Shown: positions 48,001 through 54,294 of the stretch, one piece after another
Layout: every line of letters starts with the position of its first letter
Numbering within the stretch: position 1 is the first letter of the stretch
Notes under the pieces: model-generated
What the model was told of the DNA's origin: nothing
The model's database searches: none
Seen by the model: the letters and a program-made list of their open reading frames with translations, nothing else
Assembly (NCBI GenBank): GCA_963704825.1
Contig: CAVPHV010000021.1
Coordinates: 1-64,000, forward strand
Length of the DNA: 64,000 bases
Source of the DNA: CAVPHV01 sp963704825
GTDB lineage: Bacteria > Actinomycetota > Acidimicrobiia > Spongiisociales > UBA5794
Direction: 5' to 3'
Made by a program: the position numbers and the translations under genes

Positions 48001-48814
48001 CGTAGAGGATCTCCCGACCAAGCACCGGGTCGGTGGCCACTCGAACGCCGTACGGCGTCTTGAATTGCCCATTGCCGGTACCCGTCGTCCCCCAGGTGGT
48101 GCAGGTGTCGTCGAGGGCGATTTTGGCGATCTCGTTGGTCTCGTAGCCGGCGACGTACACGTTGCCGGCGGAATCGGCGGTGGCGTCGCGGATGCCGGCG
48201 AAATTCAGACACGCGTCGTTTGCGGTGAGGTCATCATGGACGATCTCACGCAGGGTCGAGAAGTCCGTGGTGTCGATAACCCGCACCCGCTTGCGCCCGG
48301 TATCGGCGAGGTAGAGCAGGTCGTCGGTGATTGAACCGCCCATCGGGAAGTTCACGTCCTTTGCGACCGTGCCCGTGTAGGTGTCGGTCCAGACGCCGTT
48401 CGGGTCGAGTTTCACAACGCGCGAGTTGCGGGTGTCTATCACAAAGACGTTGCCGACTGAATCGACCGCAACATCACGCGGGTTGTCGAATTGGTTGATG
48501 CCGGCACCCCACTCGCCGATCCGCCACAGCTCATTGCCGCTCTGGTCGAACTTCACGATCTGGTTGTTGCCGGTGTCCGCCACGACCAGCGTGTTGTCGA
48601 CCGCCGACGTCTCGAGGCCCGACGAGTAGATCTGACTGTGCGAAGGCCCGCCGAGTGTTCCGAGGTATTGCGGCGTCAGGCCGGCGTCGGCCTTCACCTG
48701 GGTTGGGGTGATGATCACCATCGAAACCAGCAGAGCCAACGCCAAGGCGAGGGCGATCAAACCGCGGGCCTGGGCACGCCCGAGTGTGATTGAAGTGGTC
48801 CTGTGCGTTGTCAT
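42080..48814 (-). CDS. Giant secreted NHL protein, about 36 NHL repeats plus four Ig-like domains
   Basis: A 2244-residue protein. The signal peptide is LIALALALALLVSMVIITP with cleavage near VKA. Residues about 45-1765 hold roughly 36 NHL motifs of the form VYVADTYNNRVVKI, enough for about six six-bladed propellers in a row. The last 475 residues are four Ig-like domains; they have WWNGxxW or FWNGTDW and a conserved DxxGNxDQTKPWVxF ending. No transmembrane or sorting motif is seen. It belongs to neither the A nor the B N-terminal type (starts YLGTLGGPSHSQIYSSGLE). A lipoprotein gene follows after 13 nt. It is likely a surface or matrix scaffold. Confidence 0.87.
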   Translation of the reverse strand: MTTHRTTSITLGRAQARGLIALALALALLVSMVIITPTQVKADAGLTPQYLGTLGGPSHSQIYSSGLETSAVDNTLVVADTGNNQIVKFDQSGNELWRIGEWGAGINQFDNPRDVAVDSVGNVFVIDTRNSRVVKLDPNGVWTDTYTGTVAKDVNFPMGGSITDDLLYLADTGRKRVRVIDTTDFSTLREIVHDDLTANDACLNFAGIRDATADSAGNVYVAGYETNEIAKIALDDTCTTWGTTGTGNGQFKTPYGVRVATDPVLGREILYVADALNFRVQTFELDGTFIDKFGVEGTPETTGTITTMRRSAVATDGSGDVWVSDLWGFKVERFERTPTGYVWAQEIGTPPGVPSDTSVFHEPREVGIGADGVLNVIDTVHHRFVRMNPLTLDAEGNVTGGGEVISVCGTRASAGAELGKFNWPRGLEVDKTTGEIWIADTKQHRIQIVDPNCTGIEFIGAGAGDGDNQFVWPYALDIRETDNIAFIADTENHRIKAYDVATRQYLGKYGSKGSNWGQMLNPQGVVVHPISGRLLISDTNNNRIKVVQTSDGVNYVTERNVDRGFDHPEGIAVDDLGRIYVADSNNNKIVIMDGTYNVIGEFSGPGFNHPAAVTVDGDLVYVSDTYNDQIHVFTWDIAVADAPAPYVGTPAGQSTAAMYPSGFEYDATNNQLVIADTGMDRILRYALDGTKLGEFGSDGGADGEFESPRDVAIDDVGNIYVADAENDRIQKFDAAGNHVWTRGTTGTCSDCLNTPIGLSWDAVNGQVLVASSAQDRIKAWDAAGVFQWVSPAVGLNGPRDAARGPDGYLWVSDYKNHRIKAFDVTPGGSWNSTPVYELGGPGDGDLNFPYNMVWDSTGNRMYVSDTGTGRVVIYDYSAGDWSFTAEWAGRCSVHPDFCVDPGAPGFEPGLFNHLRRVAIDSAGKVYGLDFWGNGIEVFNPDGTYASSIEGATAPVPGFAQPYGIDIGPDGSIYVMERLNHRIQKLDANGNYVAHKGSRATAPGTFSWPEAVAVADDGTVWAADTRGGGVQLWDANLNGSSFETEGPPGSPLNGPEGLTFYNGILYIVDTYNFRILPYNPATDTYGAAIGSFGIGDGQFNTPQGVAVDDTHMYVADSGNNRIQKLTINGTFVAQAAAGLSAPEGIALAADGTLWVADTGNGRIRHFDSDLNDLGDGFGAPGTGNGEFARPHALRYDNGFLYVADTYNHRVQKFRVGENLVNFDDTYGGEASNPAGVAPLYPGDGAHDGTNWYVADSGNSRIVRIDAARNVTVVSDVGWNDPRVVALDPDGVHLWVGDQSSGDNKVVKITKTGTVVTELRGTGLDGPWGVVADATGVYVADTYNNRVVKINATTDLEMWQTTEVGGTPLSRPRTIEIGDDGNLYIGDADNDRVVSLNPTTGAELGSFFIDRPRAIAADGSGGLWVGDARNLQLAHVQTNGTPIAAPIGGYGNGPGQFRQPSGIFMDNGDVVVSDQWSFQLQRFTVSGGAPSYAETIGGTPPSPGGFNGPFGLTYDDAGNLYVADWFNHRMQKFNPDGSFATEWGAYGSGDGGLIFPRAAIMAADGRVVVTDSENNRLSLFAADGTFDSTVVPVSTTLGRPHQTAIAADGSYWIADTLNNRLIRLDVTGFTLDVITASVVSPRGVAVDSAGNIYSANDGATDSITKYNAAGDLIGTIVTGGTAQNQVRNPHNLAVEMFGDSEMLLVADSGNNLVKFFGTSGTFSTAVGLGQLSGPKGVAVSPDEMTLAVSDHDNNRITYWDLALSGPTPPDTTEPNGEVTLPVNDEVYTAAEIAVISGTATDEVDGSGVAMVQVAIKDRNTDEWLEADGVTFSPGYKRHVTVLDAPGGVSTGWTFAWTPREGDFGIAVMATDGAGNSDSTRPWVRFSVSELPPDAVDPDATVTVPQHLQTYPLPTWTGITGNATDDVGVAEVVVAIKDRDAGTWWNGLTWQTAFVYLPTVLAAPNAVDTDWSNDWVPAGPGNYAVLVRAEDTSGNQDQTKPWVAFSLTIPTGDTVEPDATVAVPLHQATYDMATWTGFSGEATDDVGVAEVEIAIKNRLTDQYWDGTGWVTGFRYLQTVLANPGAPSTAWSLGWIPPAAGEFNILVRAEDTSGNQDQSKPWVLFYLTDQVPDTIDPNGTVIVPTNNQDFPVGPITFSGEATDNVGVSRVRIAIKDVANTLFWNGTDWQVGWIWIPGDTTLGTPGGTLTTWSYDFTPTAPGQFAISLRADDAAGNSDQTKPWVRFSVS

Positions 48815-49194
48815 CTGTGCCGCCTCACGTTGTGCTCATCCCTTGTTGACCCCCACCAATACATCCCGCTCTGGCACGCCAATTCAGGCGCGCGTGCGCC
48901 ACCAGGTGATTGGTGCATTTCATTCCCCGACCATCCAGGCACGGTTCCCCCCGCTCCCCACTCTTCCAAGCCTCAGCAGCCGCGTAGCGCGGCTTCCGTC
49001 GTTGCGATTCCTATTGACGCCAGCGTCTGGCACCTTCGGGCCACGATTCCCCCTTGTGGAATCCCCGAGGTTGTGCCCTCTACGAGCATGTAAGAATCTT
49101 AACGGGGCCACGGTGGTATGTCACCAGGAATTGGCCCATTTTGTCAGCCTGTTGCACTGACTAGTCACCATGTGCGTCGCGGCGGAGGTTGGGT
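48815..49194 (-). promoter_or_regulatory. Long leader region of the giant NHL gene
   Basis: About 380 nt without a gene, between the giant NHL start and the end of the lasso B2 gene, both leftward. It must hold the promoter and 5' leader of the NHL gene. Visible elements are a TAAGAATCTTA palindrome near 49091 and a TGACTAGTCA palindrome at 49158-49167. On the minus strand GGAGCGGGGGGAACCG near 48945-48960 recalls part of a c-di-AMP (ydaO) riboswitch, but the other conserved parts are not found, so I do not call a riboswitch. Confidence 0.4.
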
Positions 49195-49611
49195 TCAACG
49201 GAACCGCACCATCACCTCGTGATTCCCCCGGCCGGGAGGCGGTCCAACGTCTCGATCTTCCACTTCAACCCAGGCATGAGCAGAGATGTCCTCCCCCGCT
49301 TCGGGGAGGCCGATGGCGAGCAGGGCGGGAGATCGCTGCTCATGAAGCACCCGAAACACGACCAATGACCCGATGAGACAACGTGGCCGATAGGGCCCCA
49401 ACCGGAGGAGGCGATACGTTGCCCAGCTCACCCGACGCGGCGGATGCACATCGCGGGCGACCGACGCGCCCACCGCCAGGTTGCGAACGAGTTCCGGGAG
49501 GGGGCGGCGGCGCAGTCGCAACCCGACCTGCACGACCACAAAGGCCCGGAAGATCCGCAGCGCGAGGCGGATTCGACTCGCCGCCGAAACAGGCGCCCAT
49601 GAGTCGGTCAT
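49195..49611 (-). CDS. Lasso-type RiPP B2 leader peptidase (transglutaminase-like)
   Basis: A 138-residue protein of the lasso peptide biosynthesis B2 family. It has the family's helical start (RIRLALRIFRAFVVVQVGLRL) and the papain/transglutaminase-like triad: Cys in RPRCLIGSLVVFRVL, His in ISAHAWVEV, and Asp shortly after (EDRDVG). B2 cuts the leader off the precursor while the PqqD-like B1 protein holds it. The ATG overlaps the kinase TGA (49608-49611), so it is the third gene of the tight leftward operon cyclase-kinase-B2. Confidence 0.85.
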   Translation of the reverse strand: MTDSWAPVSAASRIRLALRIFRAFVVVQVGLRLRRRPLPELVRNLAVGASVARDVHPPRRVSWATYRLLRLGPYRPRCLIGSLVVFRVLHEQRSPALLAIGLPEAGEDISAHAWVEVEDRDVGPPPGRGNHEVMVRFR

Positions 49612-50534
49612 CGCGCTACTGCCGAGGCGATCCTCGCCACCGTTGCCTCGAGTGCCTCCAAGACCATTGGCCGTCGCAAATCGAGGGTCGGAACGGAGTC
49701 GACGAGATCGCTCAAGTGGCCGAGCTTTTCGGCATGAGCTTCGCGTGTCGGTAGATGGAGGCTGAGCAGCCAGAGATCTCGTAGAGCGAGAGCGGGTTGC
49801 ACAGGTTCGAGATGAACCGAATCTGCCTCACCTTTGAGCAACACCGTCGCGGCGATCGGCAACGGCCGGCCGGAACCGCGCCGCTCTCCATCGAGCGCCA
49901 TGAACTCGCGATCCCCGTCTCCGCCGACCACCCGCAGCTCCAGATCTGCAGCAATCCCGGCAACATCCGTCCGCACCCTGACTCCGGCGGGCCCCGGGAA
50001 GACCATGGGCGTCGGCGACGTCAAACGGACTCGGACGAGATCCTCGCTCAAGATCCGATAGCCCTGTCGAGCGAAACCCAACGCCAGCGAAGTCTTCCCA
50101 TGGCGGCTCGGGCCGGCCAACAGAACGGCCCGCCCATCGACCTCGACCGCGGCGGCGTGCAGGGGCATGTCGCCGGCGGCCAGGAAGATCAGCAGCGTCG
50201 GGAGTCCCCACAGCCGTTGCTCGCGCTTGACCACGTTGGGCGAAGTCGGTACGCCGATGAAGTTCGTGGCAGGATCCACCACATACCAGTCGTTGGGCTC
50301 GATCCACAGGTGAAAGGGCCCTTGCGGCTCCCCATACAGTCGAGCCGCAAAGGGCTGCCTACCGCCGCGCTCCCATTCGAACACAAGACGCTCGAGCGGT
50401 TGACGGGGCGGATCAACTTCGACCACCGTCAAGAGCTCACCGCTGCCCTTGCGCAAGTAGGCGAACTCGAGGTCGGATGCGACGCTATAGCCGTGGCAGA
50501 CGCCATGCACGGAGAGGTCAACCGGAGCGTTCAT
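49608..50534 (-). CDS. HPr-kinase-like protein, putative peptide-tail kinase of the RiPP cluster
   Basis: A 308-residue protein from the ATG at 50534, which overlaps the cyclase stop by 4 nt; the longer open frame upstream lies inside the cyclase gene. Residues 124-150 hold the HPrK-type core (PLHAAAVEVDG, then Walker A GPSRHGKTS at 141-149) and ILSEDLVRV nearby. In several lasso clusters (for example paeninodin) an HPrK-like enzyme phosphorylates the C-terminal Ser of the precursor. The local precursor ends in Ser, which fits. The alternative is a member of the HprK-related kinases found beside exopolysaccharide genes, whose target is unclear. Confidence 0.8.
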   Translation of the reverse strand: MNAPVDLSVHGVCHGYSVASDLEFAYLRKGSGELLTVVEVDPPRQPLERLVFEWERGGRQPFAARLYGEPQGPFHLWIEPNDWYVVDPATNFIGVPTSPNVVKREQRLWGLPTLLIFLAAGDMPLHAAAVEVDGRAVLLAGPSRHGKTSLALGFARQGYRILSEDLVRVRLTSPTPMVFPGPAGVRVRTDVAGIAADLELRVVGGDGDREFMALDGERRGSGRPLPIAATVLLKGEADSVHLEPVQPALALRDLWLLSLHLPTREAHAEKLGHLSDLVDSVPTLDLRRPMVLEALEATVARIASAVAR

Positions 50535-52315
50535 GTGAACAGACTCACGAAGGCGTGGACGCGAGCCAAATCGTAAGCCCACATCAGGTCTTGGGACGAC
50601 AGGTTCCGCGACTCGATGCGCTCGATCAGTCGCGAATAGTCGACACCCGGCATGCGATAGTCGGCATCGTCGACCCAACCCAACAGTTGGTCGTAGGGAG
50701 CAGTAGCGATCATGTGCTCATCGAAGACCGTCTTGTCCGTTCTCCACAGGATCGTGTCCGGCAGCCGGCCCCGCATGGCGTTGCGCAGCAGCGATTTTGG
50801 CAGCGGGTTGGGGTGCTTCACCTCTGCCCTGAGGCTGAGCAAGAACTCCCACAGATCTCGATCGGCGAACGGCCGCCGGACCGTGATCCCCAGCCGATCG
50901 GCAAAGATCTCGTCCGCCTCCATCGTCGCCGAGGCACCGCGGGTGGGTTCCAGCTGGGGCGCACTCCACCGCTCCCGCAGTGGCGAGGAGAGGTCGGTTC
51001 GCAAACGTGACCCGCCATGAGCTTCCGGTCGAATCCAATCTGGGATCAGCCGATTGTACCGTCGCGCCAATCCCGTGTACCGGGCACCAAGCGCTCCCGG
51101 CGTGAGGTCCCGCCCCAACTGTCGCACCAGCGCCAGGCGGGTGCGTCCCTCGCGGCGGCGGGCGGTGACTTGACTCCGCAGCGCTCCAAAACGGCCGCGC
51201 AACAAGAGGTGCCCGAGGAAGCCGGCCCGGATGGTGAGTGCGTACTCGGCGAGGTCTCCCGTCATCACGGTGGAGGCACCGAGCCGGCGTGCCATGCCGT
51301 ACCCTTCGCACACCAACGGTGCCGGCAGGCTGTCCCAGGGACCGTCGGCGAGGTCGACCCAATCGGCCAGATCATCGATCGGACGAGCCTGCTGCTCGTA
51401 CATGTGAACCTCGATGCCGAGGTAGGCGGCCACCTCCGCGGTGTAAGCCGACTCGTCGGTTGTCTGGTGGGCCGGGAAGACTGCCGAGTAGGCCGATAGA
51501 GGCACACCGGCCACCTCGACATGGGCGGGGGCAGCGAACGCGGCAATCGTGGTCGAGTCGAGCCCTCCGCTGAGGGCAACCGCGTCGGAGCCGGTGATGT
51601 AGCGCGTCACCGTCTGATCGAGGAGCGCCCTGAGCCGCTCGCTCGCCTCGGGTACGGTGAGTGATGAGGTCTCGAGGAGCGGGGCCGGATCCCAATACCG
51701 TGAGGCCGTGAAGGTCGACCGTGTGGCGGTGGCCAGGCACCCACCCATCATTCGCTCGACGCCGGCGATCGCCGTGTGCGAGTCCATCCCGCGATAGAAG
51801 AGCTCTTCGACCACATCCATGTCGGGCCGCCGGGACAGGTCCGATGCGGCGGCGACCATCTTGGCCTCGGTGGCGAACACCAGGCGCTCGCCCGTTCTCC
51901 GATAGAACAGCGGACGCGACCCGAGGTGATCCCGGAACCCCCACGTGGTCGTGCCGTCGGTGACGACGCCGGCGAATGCGCCGCGAAGTCGCTCAACCGC
52001 TGCTCCTCCCCAGCTACGAAAGGTCGCGAGAGTCAGCGCCGCTGCGCTCGCCCCCGATGCGGGTCGCAGCGGACCGGCCACGGCGGCCGCCAGTTCGGAG
52101 TCGTTGTCGATCGTGCCGTGGAGTACGGCCGCCCAGCCGTCCGCAACCGCGAGCGAAATGGTCGCATCGTTCGGCCGTCGACACACGGCAAGGTGGGTGG
52201 AACCGACCGTGTCCGCCCCGGCGAGAGTGCCTCGATGTGGAGCCGCAGCCAGGCCTCGGCGGGCGCGTTCGGCACGTCCCGGATCGGCATCGATCAGCGC
52301 AACAAACGCTCCCAT
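50531..52315 (-). CDS. Asparagine-synthetase-like lasso cyclase
   Basis: A 594-residue protein from the ATG at 52315 (MGAFVALIDADPG). The N-terminal domain has the class II amidotransferase fold, but the catalytic Cys2 is replaced by Gly, so it cannot hydrolyse glutamine. The synthetase domain has the PP-loop SGGLDS at residues 249-254 and later RRPFADRDLWEF. This combination is typical of lasso macrolactam synthetases, which adenylate an Asp/Glu side chain and join it to the new N-terminus. It is first in the leftward operon with the kinase and B2, divergent from the precursor by 216 nt. A true asparagine synthetase is unlikely given the missing Cys. Confidence 0.86.
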   Translation of the reverse strand: MGAFVALIDADPGRAERARRGLAAAPHRGTLAGADTVGSTHLAVCRRPNDATISLAVADGWAAVLHGTIDNDSELAAAVAGPLRPASGASAAALTLATFRSWGGAAVERLRGAFAGVVTDGTTTWGFRDHLGSRPLFYRRTGERLVFATEAKMVAAASDLSRRPDMDVVEELFYRGMDSHTAIAGVERMMGGCLATATRSTFTASRYWDPAPLLETSSLTVPEASERLRALLDQTVTRYITGSDAVALSGGLDSTTIAAFAAPAHVEVAGVPLSAYSAVFPAHQTTDESAYTAEVAAYLGIEVHMYEQQARPIDDLADWVDLADGPWDSLPAPLVCEGYGMARRLGASTVMTGDLAEYALTIRAGFLGHLLLRGRFGALRSQVTARRREGRTRLALVRQLGRDLTPGALGARYTGLARRYNRLIPDWIRPEAHGGSRLRTDLSSPLRERWSAPQLEPTRGASATMEADEIFADRLGITVRRPFADRDLWEFLLSLRAEVKHPNPLPKSLLRNAMRGRLPDTILWRTDKTVFDEHMIATAPYDQLLGWVDDADYRMPGVDYSRLIERIESRNLSSQDLMWAYDLARVHAFVSLFT

Positions 52316-52531
52316 CAAGACTCCTGTCCCCCGCGTCGCCGGCCCTCCAGGGGACCGCCACAAACTACCATCGAATGCCAGCCAGCATCTCGAACCAAGC
52401 GTTGGCACCACCCGTTCAACCGACCCGCGGACCAAACGCCCCCGACCAAGAAAAGGGTGGCCTATCCAGCGCCGGTCGAGTACGCTTGGTCTCCAAGAGA
52501 AGGCAACCGGAATGGGGCATGGGGGAACATC

Positions 52532-52702
52532 ATGAAACCAGAGTCTTTGATCACGTACGAGCGACCCACGGTCGTTGACCACGGAAGCATCGCGGACCAC
52601 ACCTTCGCCGTATTCGGCGTACCCGCGGCAACGGCCGGCAAGACGGGCAGCGGTCCGTCGTTCCGTATGGACAGCTTGGGCGAAGGCTCCGGCCTTTCGT
52701 AG
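52532..52702 (+). CDS. Lasso-type RiPP precursor peptide
   Basis: A 56-residue peptide with GGGGGA before the ATG. Residues 9-24 carry the lasso leader motif YxxPxxxxxGxxxxxT (Y9, P12, G18, T24), which is bound by PqqD-like B1 proteins. The rest is Gly/Ser-rich and ends GEGSGLS. If T24 were the usual -2 Thr, positions 7-9 of the core would hold no acid. D47 is the only Asp/Glu that could close a standard ring: cutting before S40 gives an 8-residue ring (with T38 at -2), cutting before G39 a 9-residue ring. The free C-terminal Ser is a possible kinase target. Core boundaries are inference. Confidence 0.8.
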   Translation: MKPESLITYERPTVVDHGSIADHTFAVFGVPAATAGKTGSGPSFRMDSLGEGSGLS

Positions 52703-52719
52703 AGACCATTCGAGACAGC

Positions 52720-52794
52720 GTGCCGGGTTTGCACCCGCCCGCCAACGTCATGGCGGCGGCGTTTCAATACGCCCCCTTTGAGGTCCGTCCGTGA
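52720..52794 (+). CDS. Possible 24-residue ORF coupled to the PqqD-like gene
   Basis: The frame from a GTG at 52720 encodes PGLHPPANVMAAAFQYAPFE and a few further residues, and its TGA overlaps the GTG start of the PqqD-like gene (GTGA, 52791-52794). An internal ATG at 52750 is another start. It has no recognised motif and could be chance or a short coupling peptide. Confidence 0.25.
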   Translation: MPGLHPPANVMAAAFQYAPFEVRP

Positions 52795-53072
52795 TTGCCA
52801 CAACTGCTCGGATCGAGCCCAATCCTGTCGTGATCTACCGCGATCTGTCCGAGGGCGCCGTACTCCTGCACGCCGATAGCGGGCAATACCACGGGCTCAA
52901 CCCGGTCAGCGCCGTGATCTGGCGGTACCTCGAGGAAAGCGGCACCGCCGACTTCGGATCCGTCGTCGCCGCGGTGGAGACCTCGGTCGTCGACCCGCCG
53001 CCAGAACTGGCGTCCGACGTTTCCGACTTCATAGAGGACCTTGCCGGGCGCGACCTGGTCTTCATCACCTAG
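52791..53072 (+). CDS. PqqD-like RiPP recognition protein (lasso B1)
   Basis: A 93-residue PqqD-family protein with a GTG start. It has the winged-helix RRE plan: strands VVIYRDLSEGAVLLHADSG, the family's core (YHGLNPVSAVIWRYLEES), then helices through VSDFIEDLAGRDLVFI. In lasso systems this protein binds the leader YxxP motif and presents the precursor to B2 and the cyclase. It lies 88 nt after the precursor on the same strand, so the two are probably co-transcribed. Its 3' end overlaps the convergent nucleotidyltransferase gene by 8 nt. Confidence 0.87.
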   Translation: MIATTARIEPNPVVIYRDLSEGAVLLHADSGQYHGLNPVSAVIWRYLEESGTADFGSVVAAVETSVVDPPPELASDVSDFIEDLAGRDLVFIT

Positions 53073-54210
53073 GCGAATCGGTCTCCTCGGCGCGAGCGAG
53101 CGACGCGAAGTAGTCGGCGCGTCCTCCGTCCAGCCGGCGAGAGGGTTCGAGCACGTCAGGGGCCGGCGTTACCCGGTTCTGCGCCCACCGCACACTTCGT
53201 GCCCCGAGGGCGCGTCCGGTTCCAGTCGCAGCCGACCGCAGCGAACTGGACCACACCTCGGCAAGTCCCGCCTCCGACGTTGCCGATGCATAGGGCCAGC
53301 GCCGCTCGACCTGCGCGGTGATCGCCCGTTGCGCCGCTGCGGGCTGAAGGGCCGCCACAACATCCTCGGGAACCGGGGCATCAGCGAGTCGGTGCGCCCG
53401 CAACAGCGAGAGCCACACCAGGGACCCGACCTGCCACGCCCGAGCCCGGGCCACAACATCTGGCCACGACAGTCCGCCGCGCTCGATCAAGTAGCGGAGG
53501 TCCACGGAGGCCAACAGACGCCGCCCACCCCCCAGCGCCGCGTTCGTCGCGACATGCACGATCGTGTCTTCGGGACTCATCGTGTCGACCGCGAAGCCAC
53601 CGACCTTGACACGAACCCGACGATCAAAGAGTGGCTGAATGGGGACGCCGAAGGACTCCCGCACCGAGCCGCGGTTCATGAGATGCCAATGCAGATCGAC
53701 CATGTTTCCGAATGGCGTCCGCAGGTGGAGTTGGCTCCTCCGTTCGCTGAGGACCAACTCCCAGTTGGCGTCGATGAGATCACAGCCGACCGCCTCGAGC
53801 GTTTCCACCGCACCCTCGAAGTCCGCAGCGGCAACGAGAAGGTCGATGTCGCCATACGGTCGCAGACTGGGGTCTCGATACACGCACTCCGTGAGCACCG
53901 GGCCCTTGAGGGCCATCATGGCGATTCCCGCGGCATCAAGCGCTGCGGAGATCCGCCGCAGGTCGGCCAGGACCGCAATGTGGGTGGTCACCCGGCGGTC
54001 GGACCACGATCGCAGTTCGTCGACCAGAATGCCATCGGCGGAGATCCGCTCGAGGTCGTGGAGCAGTAAACCCTGCAGCCGGTTGGCAGACACCAACGGA
54101 GTCAAACGAGTCAGATCGGCCGACCCCATCGCGGCGAAGGCGGTCGCACCACTGAGGTCGCGGCGTGCGATCGCCAGGATCGGATCATCGAACAATGCTC
54201 GCCGTGCCAC
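53065..54210 (-). CDS. Nucleotidyltransferase family protein (PF14907-type) of the RiPP cluster
   Basis: A 381-residue protein (GTG start). The core motif is MALKGPVLTECVYRDPSLRPYGDIDLLV at about residues 99-126, with the GDxD metal site (D121, D123) after KGP. This marks the uncharacterised nucleotidyltransferase family often found beside PqqD and HPrK-like genes. Related proteins in kinase-containing lasso clusters modify the phosphorylated peptide tail. The C-terminal half is helical. It is transcribed toward the PqqD-like gene and lies between the RiPP genes and the duplicated NHL genes. Confidence 0.8.
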   Translation of the reverse strand: MARRALFDDPILAIARRDLSGATAFAAMGSADLTRLTPLVSANRLQGLLLHDLERISADGILVDELRSWSDRRVTTHIAVLADLRRISAALDAAGIAMMALKGPVLTECVYRDPSLRPYGDIDLLVAAADFEGAVETLEAVGCDLIDANWELVLSERRSQLHLRTPFGNMVDLHWHLMNRGSVRESFGVPIQPLFDRRVRVKVGGFAVDTMSPEDTIVHVATNAALGGGRRLLASVDLRYLIERGGLSWPDVVARARAWQVGSLVWLSLLRAHRLADAPVPEDVVAALQPAAAQRAITAQVERRWPYASATSEAGLAEVWSSSLRSAATGTGRALGARSVRWAQNRVTPAPDVLEPSRRLDGGRADYFASLARAEETDSPR

Positions 54211-54246
54211 GTCGGGCAGGGTAGCGAATGCCGGATTGACCTGGTT

Positions 54247-54285
54247 GGGCCTTCGGGACCGCCACGGGGGCGGTCCCGAAGGCCC
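54247..54285 (-). terminator. Strong hairpin terminator after NHL copy 1
   Basis: GGGCCTTCGGGACCGCC (54247-54263) pairs perfectly over 17 bp with GGCGGTCCCGAAGGCCC (54269-54285) around ACGGG. It lies 10 nt beyond the stop codon at 54295 and may also insulate the nucleotidyltransferase gene from read-through. Confidence 0.85.
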
Positions 54286-54294
54286 TCGTCTTGG

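Noticed and set aside
46922..48334. Long plus-strand open frames opposite the giant NHL gene (also at 42473-43903 and 44516-45400)
   Set aside because: Antisense shadows of the NHL repeats (VVVGVGDVD repeats are reversed VADTGNN codons); no start or ribosome site of its own.
48920..49110. c-di-AMP riboswitch in the leader of the giant NHL gene
   Set aside because: Only one G-rich block resembles the consensus; the other conserved blocks of the ydaO fold were not found by eye.
50531..52315. Ordinary asparagine synthetase AsnB
   Set aside because: Lacks the N-terminal catalytic Cys and sits with B1, B2, kinase and a lasso-leader peptide.
51776..52702. 308-codon plus-strand frame that ends with the RiPP precursor
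   Set aside because: Only the last 56 codons from the ATG at 52532 have a leader motif and a ribosome site; the rest is antisense to the cyclase gene.
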